A DNA stretch of 64,000 bases from Cylindrotheca closterium (Eukaryota; Bacillariophyta; Bacillariophyceae; Bacillariales; Bacillariaceae), in assembly GCA_933822405.4 (NCBI GenBank), contig CAKOGP040002036.1, forward strand, positions 126,636 to 190,635, read 5' to 3'. The notes beneath the pieces are model-generated. The model ran no database searches. It had not been told where the DNA came from and saw only the letters and a program-made list of their open reading frames with translations. Shown here one piece after another: positions 31,899-43,947 of the stretch (positions are counted from its first letter, which is position 1; each line of letters begins with the position of its first letter). A program made the position numbers and the translations under genes.

Positions 31899-32891
31899 TC
31901 AGCTCATCAATACTTCATGGCTCCATGACAGCAGGAATGCCTGGTCTTCTGAATTATCAAGTCGGCCGCAATTTTGCGATGAAGCGCCCGGAGACCAGGG
32001 CAGCGGCTCAAAATCATCATCTTCTGAAGCATAACCTTCACTAGGTGATACGGGAAACGTTGCAAAATCATCATCGAGGATTGAATCAGCGATCTCCTGG
32101 GCGTATTGCTCGCCCTGGTTTTGTTCGTCACATGTTATCACATCGTAATCTTCTGCAGCGATATGGTAGGAGTCAGAACGAACAATCGGGTTGCAAGACG
32201 AAGACAAGGGATTGTATGGTGATTGTTCACCAGCGCTCTCGTCGCCACTTTCGTCTGAGCTGACCAAATGTGACAAAGGTGTTCGATCGGCAATTTGAGA
32301 CCGAATCGTTTGATATAGATGACCAAAAACTGATGCATCAGCATCTTCATTCATGAGCGACTGCGTAGTATTCATAAGGGACGGAAATGCAAATGATCGC
32401 TTTCTATCTCCCAATGAAAAGCCATGACATCCAGTTGATAGCTTGGTCAATGAAGCCTTCGCATTGTTGTTCGTTTTCTTTACTCGCTTGATCATAGACG
32501 GAGCCTCAGGGTCGTTGCGATTGAATTTAGGGTGGGAGTCTGCAAAAAGCTGTTAGATAATATGCCTTGCTAAGTTCATTCTTAAGATGGTGACATCAAT
32601 CGACAACTTACAAATGCCGGTTTGTCTTCCGGTTCTGATACAATCAAATCCATAGGAACACAACGCTCGAGTAAAGCTAGCGTATTTTTGAGTGTTGAAG
32701 TACTTTGGAAGCAATTCACGTTCAAACTGTGCGATATCGTGAACTTTGAACGCCGTCCCATCATTCATCCACGATGCGATATGTTCCTGATGAGTATCGT
32801 CACAGAGGTTCAGCACGTTGTAGACTCTCTGAGGAAATGAAATGCGACTGGTGGTCGTTTTAGATTTTGGTTTGGTAATTGGCATGCTCAT
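31899..32891 (-). pseudogene. Truncated HSF-domain pseudogene (array locus 9)
   Basis: Exons 32612-32891 and 31899-32539 read as 306 residues. Exon 1 and the intron are identical to locus 8, and exon 2 is nearly so up to the Ser/Asp-rich linker. It ends LLSWSHEVLMS at the same place as locus 8, from the same frameshift; in the other frame the EPR motif reads EP, stop, SIDEL. No membrane exon follows: the sequence runs into the 141-bp repeat instead. A soluble HSF-plus-linker product is possible, but loss after the shared frameshift is simpler. Confidence 0.8.
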
Positions 32892-35800
32892 CTTTGCAGT
32901 TTTGTGGTTTGATGGTTTGATGGTTTGATGTTGTGATGTTTTTATGCGGTGACAGTCTCAGCACTTGGGTACACTTTCATTTTGTGAGCGTATTGTGCAA
33001 TGTGGAAAAGTTGAAAAACGGAGTTGACAGGGATCTTTGCCCAAAACCGATTTTTCGAACATCTCGAAGAACGGTTCGCTTGCGGATGTACTTCCAGCCA
33101 GTAGACTGAACGTCAGTTCTCGATATTCTTGGTGTTATTTGATTGCTTCATAACCTGTCTTATCAGGACGAGTTCGAATTCTTGTCAGCATTTTATTTAA
33201 AACATTTTGATCGTTCGGTATTACTTTCCGCCGTTGCTTATAAAGATTTTCCCTATTCTTCTGGTCGCAGAAGGTCCGATCAAGTGGAATTCTCAGCGCG
33301 AGGTTCAAGTTATGTTTTGATGCTAACTAGAGATCCCGCAGGAAATGGCTTGTCGTATGTTTGTTCAAACGATTAGCTTGAACGGTTGTTCTTTTAGTGT
33401 TACTTCAACGACTCATAATCTATCCTATCAGGATTCGATGAATTTTTCTTTGATATCGTTAATTACGATTTTATATAGGGATGATGGTCTTCCCCAGAAA
33501 GTCAGATGACTATGAACCTTCAGCAGGGACGGCCGGGAAATAGAAATTTAGCATACAATTCTTGCGAGTAAATATTGATTTTCCCGGCCGTTCCAGGCTT
33601 TGATACCACAAGATCTAAGCCGTGGTGGTACAAACGATAGATTGATTCATTCTTCGGATTCATAATTGGACTTATTCGACTTTCAAATGACCGAAATTCT
33701 GGAACAAGAGGTAAGAGCACCTTCTTGTACGATAAGACCTTCTTTTGACTACAAATCTTGTATTTGAGCATGTATTATTTGTTTAATATAAATAGACTAG
33801 AGGTGTACGCACTTTCAATTGCAAATTTCTGTCCATAATACATAAGGTTTCGAAACATTCATAAAAGCCACCTGAAATGTTCTGAAGGGGGCAGCAGGAA
33901 ATCAGAGAAGGGAATCTCATTTCTGCCTCGGCATTGCAAAACAGCACCCAACTTCGATGCGTATATGTGTAGTGATAACTTTTGTCGGGGTCCAACCGTG
34001 TCTGGGTACCGATACATTGACTGGGATAGATTCTTGGCCACTTCTGGATTGCATTCCGAATTGACCCCAAAGGTCCATTAGGTGCACTTCAATCACTTTG
34101 GCCTTGAAATCTCCCATTCCAAGCCGCCAAACCTTGACAGATATACCCATGGATGACAAATACGTGTTAGAATAAAGAAGATTAAGGAAAGCAGGCCAAC
34201 AATTCGACAAGTCCAGAATTTTCAACAAACATACCTCTTTTCTGGCCCCGTTTTGGCCCCTGTCTGCTTTAGCTAGACCAAATCTTTGACTGCGTCCCAA
34301 AATTTATCGACCGTAGGTATCCAAGGGAGGTCCTGGTGTCTTGTTGAATGGATAGCTGTCTCCATGGCGGTCATGGGGACCTTCATCTGATTTTGAAGAT
34401 TTTTTCCAAATGATGGACTCGGTTGAGAAGGCACCCTGATATCGAACATCAAACGACTCCAAGGTCCTCAGTATAACAACAGAAGCTCTTTATGCCATGG
34501 GACTCTGTGGTGTCCCAAAACCATGCGAAAACTTCTTTTTGGACATTGACGGTACCAGGTAGGCTTCAGCGGTCATTTCCGGGACCAAAGAAACCAATGA
34601 GACCAGATCACTTCATAGGAACAGGGTATCTTATGTCAATCTACAGGTACTGTTAGCTACGCATCGGCTTTCTTATAGTGGGTGATGAATACAGGTGCCC
34701 CAGAACTGACCACCGTGGTGAAATCAAATCCATCTGCCTTTTTGGTAGGTAGATTTTCACTACATACCGGTATTTAGAATCATCGGTCATGTTGTTTTTA
34801 CCAGCCAAGTGGAGCTACAAGGAAATCGCCAGCACACCTTGCACCAGCAATCATTATCCACAAATCGTAGATGACACGTGTCACAATATAGAACAATGAT
34901 CAGGCCGGCTTGCGACATCATCACCACAATAAGTTGCTGTAAGCTATCCCATTGCTCGCAGCATAGTTGCTCAACTCAACAATCTTCTCTCTCCACCACT
35001 AGCCTGTAGCGACATTTCCAAACTTCTCAGAGACCGGTTCCTCCATCCACTTCTGCACAGCCTAGCTTTTTACACATCTGTTTTTCATTTCCATAGCATG
35101 GACTGACATACAGTGTGTAGCTAGGAAATTTTTTGTGTGTTGTGTCTTGTCCTCACCTCTTGTAGGTTGGAGACTGGGTGCGGTGAAGTACTAAGATGCC
35201 AGGATCGTCTACAGGTAGGAACAATCGCACTGCTGGCAAGGGTTGAATATATATAACTGATGCATTAATCGTATTAAAACTATCTCAAGTTTCTAGATTG
35301 CCGTTAACGGCTGTCATGGCCATTTACCATACGGAGGTGACAAGTCCAGTACTGTTGAACCAGTGCTGGCAATGGTCGAAGTAAGAAGAAGGGTTAGGGA
35401 AGGCTGACGATTCATCACATTGCAACTAGGTTTGCTTTGGGAAAATTTGGAAACGAAGACAAAGAGCAACAAGTCTATGGCCTTGCCAATATCTTTCTGG
35501 AGCATTCGCCTACATCTTGTCACTTTCTTACGGAATACACTCGCTACAAGACCTAGTGGAAATGGATGTACTGCAAAAACTCAAGAATTGTTGGAGCGAG
35601 AATATTTCCACCGCAGTGAATAATGCTGGAATTTTTCTGCCTCCTGATGTGCAGCAAGCTTGGCTGACACAATATCAGCGTATCAACTTTGTCGAGAAGA
35701 AGCTACTATCAAGGTCCAGCCAATCAAGGTGTTTGCTTTTTGTTTGCTTCTTGAGAGTCTGGCGTCCTACTCCCATCCTACAATGTTGAACGTCACTTTG

Positions 35801-36400
35801 ACCAACCACTGGCACTGCCCTTTGCCAAAAACCTTCATGTTGCTTAAATGATTCCTGGTCCGCAGTTGCATGGCACCATAATTCCCAGGCAAGAAACCAA
35901 CAAGCTGCCTCAATCAGCGGCATCATCATGATTGTTCTCACCTGCAGGATCATCAAATGTTAAATGATCAAACTCCACATGACCTCCTACTCCCCCATCA
36001 GTGTTGTTTGCTTTGTTTGTGCCTCACACCAATAGATTTGATACAGTACAGTCTCGTCCCCAACATTGACTGTGATTGTTCTGTCTGTTTTGTTCCAATG
36101 TTCGAGCATCTACTTTTCAATTTGTACTCATCATGATGATATCTTGTTCACTTTGTTGCTATTCAAGTCTTGTTGTTTGGCAGGAACACCCAAACTGCTT
36201 TTGTGAGACTGCAGAATTTTGCTGTTTGTGAAACATTTTATTTAATGTATTGTCTTTACTTTGGATCGACTGGATCGATTTTAAAAAAGATATTTAGCTC
36301 CGACTGTGATGATGATGAGGAGTCTCAATGGTATTGTCAATAGGCAGAGTTGTGGGAGTGAGCTGACTATGACTCTATTTTCAGTTCCAGTTCTAGTTCC
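32892..36400. other. Gene-free 3.5 kb with decayed relics
   Basis: 33840-34400 is related to the diverged 1.3-kb units of 58.8-61.8 kb (shared phrases such as TTAGAATAAAGAA, TTTCTGGCCCC). 34470-36330 has short plus-strand frames that seem to be pieces of one dead gene or transposon, for example around 35400-35790 and 36185-36335. A TGACACGTGTCA palindrome is at 34874. I do not recognise a family. Confidence 0.4.
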
Positions 36401-36412
36401 CAAATTTCGTTT

Positions 36413-37741
36413 TCAGTAATTTGTAGCCATGCTATGAAAAGGTGACTTTTGCATGTTTCCCACAAGGAACGATGAGCAAAACAAGCTCCACCCCTTTACT
36501 ATCCTTGTATGATTCTCCTCGTCCGAAGTCAACGATGAGAAAGGCTGCCAAGAATATTCCAACTGATGAAACATCCATCTAGTAATATTAGCACAGACCA
36601 CAAGCAGGTAGTGATTGGAGAGAAACATTCGTACAGCGCATGGTACCTTGATCTAGGACACATTATGGTAGCATACTGAAGAATTGAATTTTTTTAAAAG
36701 TTGCCTGAATTTTCTCAACAGATTAATGCTTCTCGGCTCCATACCAGAATGAAATAAATGCCTCGTCTTCGGAATGATCAAGAATGCCGCGATTATTCAA
36801 TGTAGTGTGGGGTGAGCAGGATAGCGGCTCAAAACCAGCACCTTCCAAAGCATTTCCCTCACTCGTTGATGACGAAATCGGTACCAAGTCATCATCGCGG
36901 ATTGAACCAGAGTAATGATGAGCAAGATGACCATGCTGGTTTTGTTGGTCCAAGATTGTCGTATTGTAGTCTGCTGCAATATGGTAGGAACTAGGCAGTG
37001 CAACTGACGCCGATGAAGGGATGGGAATGCATGGTGATTGTTCACCCGTACTCTCACCGCCACCACTTCTGTCTAAGCTGACAAAACGTAGATGGTGATG
37101 GTGCTGAATCATTGCCTTTACTGTTGTTTTTGTTCGATCAGCAATTGGAGATGCAACAGTTTGGTACAGCCGACCAAAAACTGATGCATAATCATCATCA
37201 TTCATGACTGTGTGGGCATTGTTCAGAAACGATGGAAACATAAAAGATCGTTTTCCACCTCCCACCGATGACAAGTCCCCTTGGCTTACATTTGATATCT
37301 TTTTGTTCAATACTTTTGCATGTTTCACTCTCTTCACTCTTTTCATCATAGACGGAGCCTCGGGATCGTTGCGAGTGAACTTGGGGTGGGAGTCTGGAAG
37401 AAGTGGTTAGACAATTTGCGTGGGGAAGTTGAAGCTTTCCAGATGACAAAACATTACAACTTACAAATCCCGGTTTGTCTTCCAGTTCTGACACAATCAA
37501 ATCCATGGGCACACAACGCTCGAGTAAAGCTGGAGTATTTCTGAGTGTTGAAGTACTTGGGAAGCAATTCACATTCAAACTCTTTCACATCGTGCACTCT
37601 AAAGGCTGCCCCTTCGTTCACCCACGACACTATGTGTTCCTGATGAGTATCTTCACACAGTTTGAGTACATTGTAGACTCTTTGAGGAAAACAAAGACGA
37701 GCGCTAGTCGGTTTAGTAGCTTGTGGTTTTGTACTTGACAT
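36413..37741 (-). pseudogene. HSF-domain pseudogene with decayed membrane exon (array locus 10)
   Basis: Exons 37465-37741 and 36723-37393 read as 315 residues: HSF domain with SFTRALCAHGFDCVRTG (but an NDG to NEG change in the turn), the wing HPKFTRNDPEAP and a damaged linker motif (LYQTVASPIADRT). It ends in FWYGAEKH because of a one-base frameshift; the next frame reads GMEPRSINLL, the EPR motif. Downstream 36413-36680 holds weak traces of the first membrane helix region. Like loci 8 and 9 it is cut exactly at the linker-membrane junction. Confidence 0.75.
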
Positions 37742-38450
37742 GGTTATCTTTGCAGTTTCGTGTTTTTGTAAAGTGCCCACCACAAGTTTTCATGTGTTTA
37801 TGGTAGCGTTTTCGAGGCTTCGTGACGAACCGGTATAGTTGTGTGTCCAACAAGATTTCCTCGGTCTCGCTCATCTACCACTCTGGTTGTTAAAAGTGCT
37901 CCCTGCCAATATTATGATATATCAAAACGTCCAAAGGTCCCGCACATATATAGTGTTCCTTGACTGATTTGTACATAGCCTTCCAGTAGCTTCGTGTCAG
38001 GAACGAACGAACGAATGGAAAGGCAGTTTTAATCGTTTGAGGTTTCGCCGCTCCAGCGCTCCTGGAGACCCAACTTAACGCATGAACGTAAAATGTACCA
38101 GCACTTCGGGTCTGCAATGATTGCTGTTCTTGCGCAAAAACTTCTGGCCGCAGACTTTCCAGCTGTTCCAAGTTTGGATCCCATGGGTACTTCTGATACG
38201 GTAGTATCATTCCCCCTTGGAGGATAATCGAGGGGACACACAAAAATGCCACGCAACCTATTCTGTAAGGATAGATCATAGGTGCTTGTATTTAGTAGCG
38301 AAAGCACCAGTCATACATCTCTTTCGAAGCATCGTCTACGGTCGGGATTATGTGTTCCGAAGCATCATCCATTGCAAGTTGTTCCCACTACATCCTATCC
38401 TTGTGCGCAGAAGCTAGCCCCAATAGAAATACTATGTACATTATATTCAG
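37742..38450. other. Intergenic between array loci 10 and 11
   Basis: Nothing recognised. The minus-strand frame at 37890-38279 has no domain or composition to support it. Confidence 0.4.
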
Positions 38451-40240
38451 TTACTGCACTTTCTTCTTCGCAACGCGTGCTTCTGAAGTCAATCCAGCTA
38501 CCGCAGACACTGAAAGCAAGTATCGGTAGGACTCAAATGCAACCAACGGTATCATGTTGAACCCAAACACCAGCGGAATTCGCAACGAAGCCATTTCGAA
38601 TACGTGTACCAGGACGATACCTAGTATCGTGAAACCGTAACCCAAGAGTACCTTCCTGACGATGTCACCAATCCACCATTTCCCATGAGCATACGTACCC
38701 TCGAGATTGCTTTCACAATAGTGCGTCTTGATAGCAATGGACAGATTGAACGGTTGCGGCCAAATAAAGAGGTATAAAAGTGCATAGCACGGAGCTCCAA
38801 AGTAGTGCGGCGTCAATATCATGTTCGAAAGAAGTGAATGGAACCACAGCAAGTCCATGATATGATGCTGAAGCATTCCAATCGTGGGTTTGATGCTGAG
38901 GTCCTTCGTGTATGTCTTGTCCTTTTTATCTTCTGCACCTCCCCATGAAGTAAACAGACATTCCACAAAATGTCCCAAAATGAGGAAACAGACCCAATAG
39001 ATTCCATAGGAGGAAACATCCGCGACATAAAAGCCAATTGGTAATGAAACCGGGAGCGAGAACTCAAGCAAGGCTCGCCTTCTCGGGGTGCCAAGCAATG
39101 GGACCGAGTCGTACATCCATGTGTTTGCGGTTGCTGGGTCTTGGACCATCTCATTGATCGGTCGAGGCTCCAGAATAGAGGAGTCGAGTTGGATCGGCAG
39201 AACAGAGTCAATGTCACCCTCAAAAGGAGTCGGTAATGGTGACCATGGTATGGGTTCGAAATCGCCGTCTTCTCCGAACGAGTCATCATCTTCCTCAGGC
39301 ACCATTGCCATCTGACGAAACATGTCATCATCAACAATATTCATGTTCATATTCATATTGTAGTGGGCACCCATGCCAGATGGCTTTGGTGATGAAACAC
39401 TATTGTTCATGCTTATGAAGCTTGATTTTGTAGATATTGATGAAGTATCACTAACCGCTCGATTGTGGTTTGTATTCTGATTTGTATTGGGAGACCAGAA
39501 CGCATTGTCTGGATTGCTAAAAGGGTTGTCCGAAGCTTCGGAAGGGATCCTTATGAGTGCCTTTCTGGTTCGATCGGCAACTTGAGCGCGGACAGTATTA
39601 TACAGGTTACCCATTGGCCCCGAGGGCTGGCTATTATCGAAAGTCAGAGTCCCAAAATTAGCTTCTCCATTTTGTGTGCTTGGCTTCAAAAGTGAAGGGA
39701 ACTGAACAACAGTGTCTCCTGCACGAATCCCCAGGTGAAAGTTTGAGAACCGACTGATGTTTGATGCTGCTTGATTGTGCTCTGAGATTGCCTTTTTGGA
39801 TATGGTTTTCGTTTCTTCTCGTTTCAACAAGCACGAGCCTTTTGGGTCGTCGCGCTTGAAGGCTGGATGAGAATCTGTTGGGTAAGGTTCACAGAACGTT
39901 GAGATGAGCAACCGTGAGTCAAGGGATGAACAACAGCAGTTCGCATGTTCTGATGATTCATTCCAAATCGGAGTGACTCACAAATTCCAGTATTCCTTCC
40001 TGTCCGTACACAATCAAAGCCATAGGCATGAAGCTGTCGTGCAAAGCTTGCATATCGTTTGGTATTAAAATGTTTCTGAAGCAAGACCTTTTCGAACTTT
40101 TCCCTATCATGAACTTTGAAGCCAGTACCATCGTTAACCCAGGAAAATATGTCTTCCCATCCTTTATCTTCCGTTAGCTTCAGAAGCTGAAACAGCCGCG
40201 AAGGGAAGGGCACTCGGCCACCCTTTTTCTTTACTGCCAT
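38451..40240 (-). CDS. Membrane-anchored HSF-domain protein, second clade (array locus 11)
   Basis: Exons 39982-40240 and 38451-39874 give 560 residues; intron GTGAGT to CAACAG at the same codon. HSF domain about 9-107, helix SFARQLHAYGFDCVRTG (keeps the canonical Arg-Gln pair) and wing HPAFKRDDPKGS. Linker: FPSLLKPST, LYNTVRAQVADRTRKALIRI, DFEPIPWSP, EPRPINEM. Membrane domain about 345-545: GHFVECLFTSW, a Lys-rich loop EDKKDKTYTKD, HHIMDLLWFHSLLSNM, KTHY, HGKWWIGDIVR, ESYRYLLS. End AKKKVQ, a KKXX signal. The first loop is 11 residues longer than in the first clade. Intact and probably functional. Confidence 0.9.
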
Positions 40241-41087
40241 GCTGCTGCGGTATTCGGTATTCGTGTGAGCAGAGAGATGTTGTTTATACGGTTAACGACA
40301 CCAGCGTTTTGTTTCTACAGCTGTTCGTTTCTATCGTGAAATGGGGTGCTGCGTGGTGGAACAAAGCGGCGAAGCCAGTGGCTGGTGCTGCGGGAAACAC
40401 TTATATATGGTGAGCTATTTTGTAACCGGCGAACCTTTCAAATTCCATTCCCAGTTAAGTCGAGTGACATCGAGAGTTTTTCATGAAGCATTGAGTTCTT
40501 TGCGGGGAGTCACAAAAAAAGTTAGTCCTATAACGGGAAAATAACCAATAAGAGACAGGTCCCAAAACAATCATATCCACGTACTAAACTGAACGGACCA
40601 GATAAGGTACCGTGGTGATGAACACGCTCATAGATATTATAAAAATACCTACCACCGGTGAGTGGTCGGCACCTCCGATTGGAATACTAGTATAAAAGCT
40701 AGTTTGTTTCCCATGAGAGAATATCTCAATCGGTGAAAAGCTAAGACGATTGAGTTAGTGGCAGCTCGACCCATCTTTCAACGACAGGCCTTTACAACAG
40801 CCCGTCGATCTGGGTCGTCTGGCTGCTAGACGGAAATTCTGGTGGATGGCTTTATAGAGAGACAACTAACTAGATAGTTAACTAGCGTGAGTATAGTATG
40901 ACCGTGGAGTCTAGGCTTGCACTGTCTCTGTCACACGATCGATTGGGGCGTGGTGAGGAGCCGGAGACCGAGTTAACAACATACCTACAACCGGTTAGAG
41001 ACAAGTGGCAATGATGATGTTGCGCGAAGATTGCAATTTGAATGCAAAAACAAAGTGCATTATCCTACACTGTGCGGTATACATAGT
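40241..41087. other. Intergenic between array loci 11 and 12
   Basis: No gene, tRNA or snRNA recognised. Nothing else notable. Confidence 0.4.
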
Positions 41088-42898
41088 TTATTTGATTTTC
41101 TTCGCATCAGAGACACCTGACGAAAGGATCGCTGGTGTTGATAGCAAGTACCGGTAGGATTCGAATGCGAAAAGTGGTATCATGTTGAAGCCAAACACCA
41201 GCGGAATTCGCAGGAAGGTCATGTCATAAAAGTGCATAAAAATGACACCAACTATCGCCAAAGCGTACCCAATGAAAACGTTCTTGACGATGTCACCAAT
41301 CCACCATTTCCCGTGAGAATATGTACCCTCGAGATTGCTTTCACAATAGTGCGTCTTGATGGCCATGCAAAGATTGAAGGGTTGCGGCCAAATAAAGAGG
41401 TACAGCAGTAGGAAGCATGGGGATCCAAATTTGCGTGGTGTCAGCATCATGTTCGAAAGAAGTGAATGGAACCACAGCAAGTCCATGATGTGATGCTGAA
41501 GCATTCCAATCGTGGGTTTGATGCTGAGATCTTTGGTGTACGTCTTATCCTTTTCATCTTCTGCACCTCCCCATGAGGTAAAGAGGCATTCGACAAAGTG
41601 TCCCAAGATTAGGAAAGCGACCCAGTAGATTCCATATGTGGAAACATCCAAAAAGTAAAAGCCGATTGGCAAAGATATGGGAAGGGAGAACTCGAGCATT
41701 GCACGCTTTCTTGGAGTCCCAAGCATTGGAACCGAGTCGTAGAGCCAATTGTTCATCGTGGCTGGGTCTTGGACCATCTCATTGATTGGTCGAGGTTCCA
41801 TAAAGGAATCGACTTGGTTCGGTAATCCAAACTCATCTTCATCTGATACACTGCCTTCTGGTGACAATGGTATCGGATCCCAGTCTACGCCATGGAACAA
41901 ATTATGGTCTTCGAGCGACGTATTCAATGGAATTGGATTCAGATCATTATCATGATCATCATGAATGAAGTTGCGGCTTGCAAACACATCGTTCGGCTCA
42001 GATTCAGATACAGTATGCATTAGAGATCTACCATTCATTGTTGTAGTCCCACCAGTGATATTCGTCGATAGTGCTGCATCGGCATCACTAACCTTTCGCT
42101 GGTGATTTGTAGAAGGAGACCAGAACGTATTGTTTGCATCATGCATTCCGGATGAGTCATTCATTAAAGCACCCTCAGAAGTGGTGGTGCCAGACCAGAA
42201 CCCTGTATTCCTGCTCTGGAACGGAAGATCTGCGCCTGGAATAGTAGCTTCGGAAGGAATCCTGATAAGCGCCTTCTTTGTTCGATCAGCAACTTGAGAG
42301 CGAATGGTATTGTATAGATTGGACATGACGGAGGACGAATGTTGATAGCTGTCATCGCTTTCATTGGATGTGTCCAAAAGCGAAGGGACTAGCACAATGG
42401 TGTCGCCTGCAAGAACAAAGTTGCGGGTTCCTCCAAAGCGATCGCCTAGTCTTTTGCCTAGGCATTCCTGGTTGCGTCTGGAGACTGCTGCTTTGGAGAT
42501 GTTTCTTCCCGTTTCTCTCTTCAACTCAGCAGAACCCTTTGGGTCATCCCGTTTGAAGCGTGGATGAGAGTCTAAATAAGTATGTTCATGGGCACATTAG
42601 ATGAGGACTATGAACAAGGCCCAGCCACAACTCAGAATCATAACAATCAGTAGAGTGACTCACAAATTCCAGTATTCCTGCCGGTTCGTACACAATCAAA
42701 GCCGTAGGCATGAAGCTGCCGTGCAAAGCTTGCATATCGTTTGGTATTAAAATGCTTCTGAAGCAAGACCTTTTCGAATTTTTCCCTATCATGAACTTTG
42801 AAGCCAGTACCATCGTTAACCCAAGAAAATATGTCTTCCCATCCTTTATCTTCAGTTAGCTTCAGAAGCTCAAACAATCGTTTCGGGAACTTGGCCAT
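41088..42898 (-). CDS. Membrane-anchored HSF-domain protein, second clade (array locus 12)
   Basis: Exons 42664-42898 and 41088-42571 give 572 residues. The frame is open upstream to 43030, but the ATG at 42898 sits in ACCATGG and aligns with locus 15, so I take it as the start. HSF domain begins at residue 2 (MAKFPKRLFELLKL), helix SFARQLHAYGFDCVRTG. Linker: VPSLLDTS, LYNTIRSQVADRTKKALIRI, WDPIPLSP, EPRPINEM. Membrane domain about 357-555 with GHFVECLFTSW, HHIMDLLWFHSLLSNM, KTHY, HGKWWIGDIVK, ESYRYLLS; end DAKKIK, a KKXX signal. Membrane part is very close to locus 11, while the linker differs much more. Confidence 0.9.
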
Positions 42899-43829
42899 GG
42901 TGGGTTTTTGGGGGGTGCGTGTGGAGACGACGAAACCGCCCACTCCGCACTTGTGTTTCATTCTTCGTTGATGTTCGTGATGGAGATTTTCCGAAACCCC
43001 GGATGCGGTACACATGATTGATTGATTCATTCGAATGAGTTCGAAGATGGCACAAAGCCCGTATATCTATATCTCCCCCCCTTGGTCCACTTTCAACTTG
43101 TAATTCTTTGACCTTATGTCCAGCTCAAATTCGGCAATGTCGAAGGTAGCAGTCCGTCGATGTATCAGTCGTTTTTGTTTCGCAAGTCTGTGATGTGAGA
43201 GTCATTCTCATGTTCGAATATTATCATTTATCGTGATACTTCTGCTCGAGTCTTTTGGACATGCTACAAAACGATGAATGATTGCAGTCGAACAAATAGA
43301 AAATTCTGCTCATGACTACACCCCGAGTCCGTATCGGTAGCTCAAGGTGCTGAGAGCGTCGTCGATGCTTAGAACTTAGAAGTACCAGGTACCTTTAGTT
43401 CTGCATCATACCACTTGACACCACGGGCTCACAGATTGGGAATCGCTGCAGGTTAATTAATTGTCGACTGGTTCTATTGTTAAAACAATATAATCGTGTG
43501 CATTGGTGTACCTTCACAAATCCCAAGCAGCAAGCTGAGAGCCGAAGAAAGAGTAGATGGTGTATGTACTGCGTCCATTGAGTAACATGTTCCTGCTTGC
43601 CCGGATATATTGGTACGGCATGTACAAAAGCACGGGACGACTTTACTTTCATTGCCATATTCTCGATAAGCAACTTGAGGCTGCCCTTTCTTCGCAAGCC
43701 CGCGACAATGAAAGAGGAAACTGTTAACAATTCACCACTTCCCCGAAGCAAGCTTGCCGTCGAGACTGCCTTGCGGCAACAAATATTCATAACGAAGTCT
43801 ATTATTGTATTTATCTTTTAATTCTTCTT
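42899..43829. other. Intergenic between array loci 12 and 13
   Basis: No gene. A minus-strand frame at 43395-43790 shows no domain. Short GATTGATT repeat near 43014. Confidence 0.4.
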
Positions 43830-43947
43830 GATTTCCTTCGTGTCAGAGGAACACCTGGTGAAAGGATCACGCACGATGATAGCCACTGATAAAACTATGA
43901 GGAGCAAGAACTCAAGCATGGCATGGAGTGGGATTGATGAGTGAGTC
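43830..43947 (-). pseudogene. Residue of the deleted membrane exon of locus 13
   Basis: Just after the stop of locus 13 lie two joined scraps: one matching LLEFS at the start of the membrane domain (near 43905) and one matching the extreme C-terminus (near 43835-43870, reading about PFTRCSSDTKEIKKN). The roughly 600 bp between them is gone, so the membrane domain was removed by an internal deletion. Confidence 0.65.
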
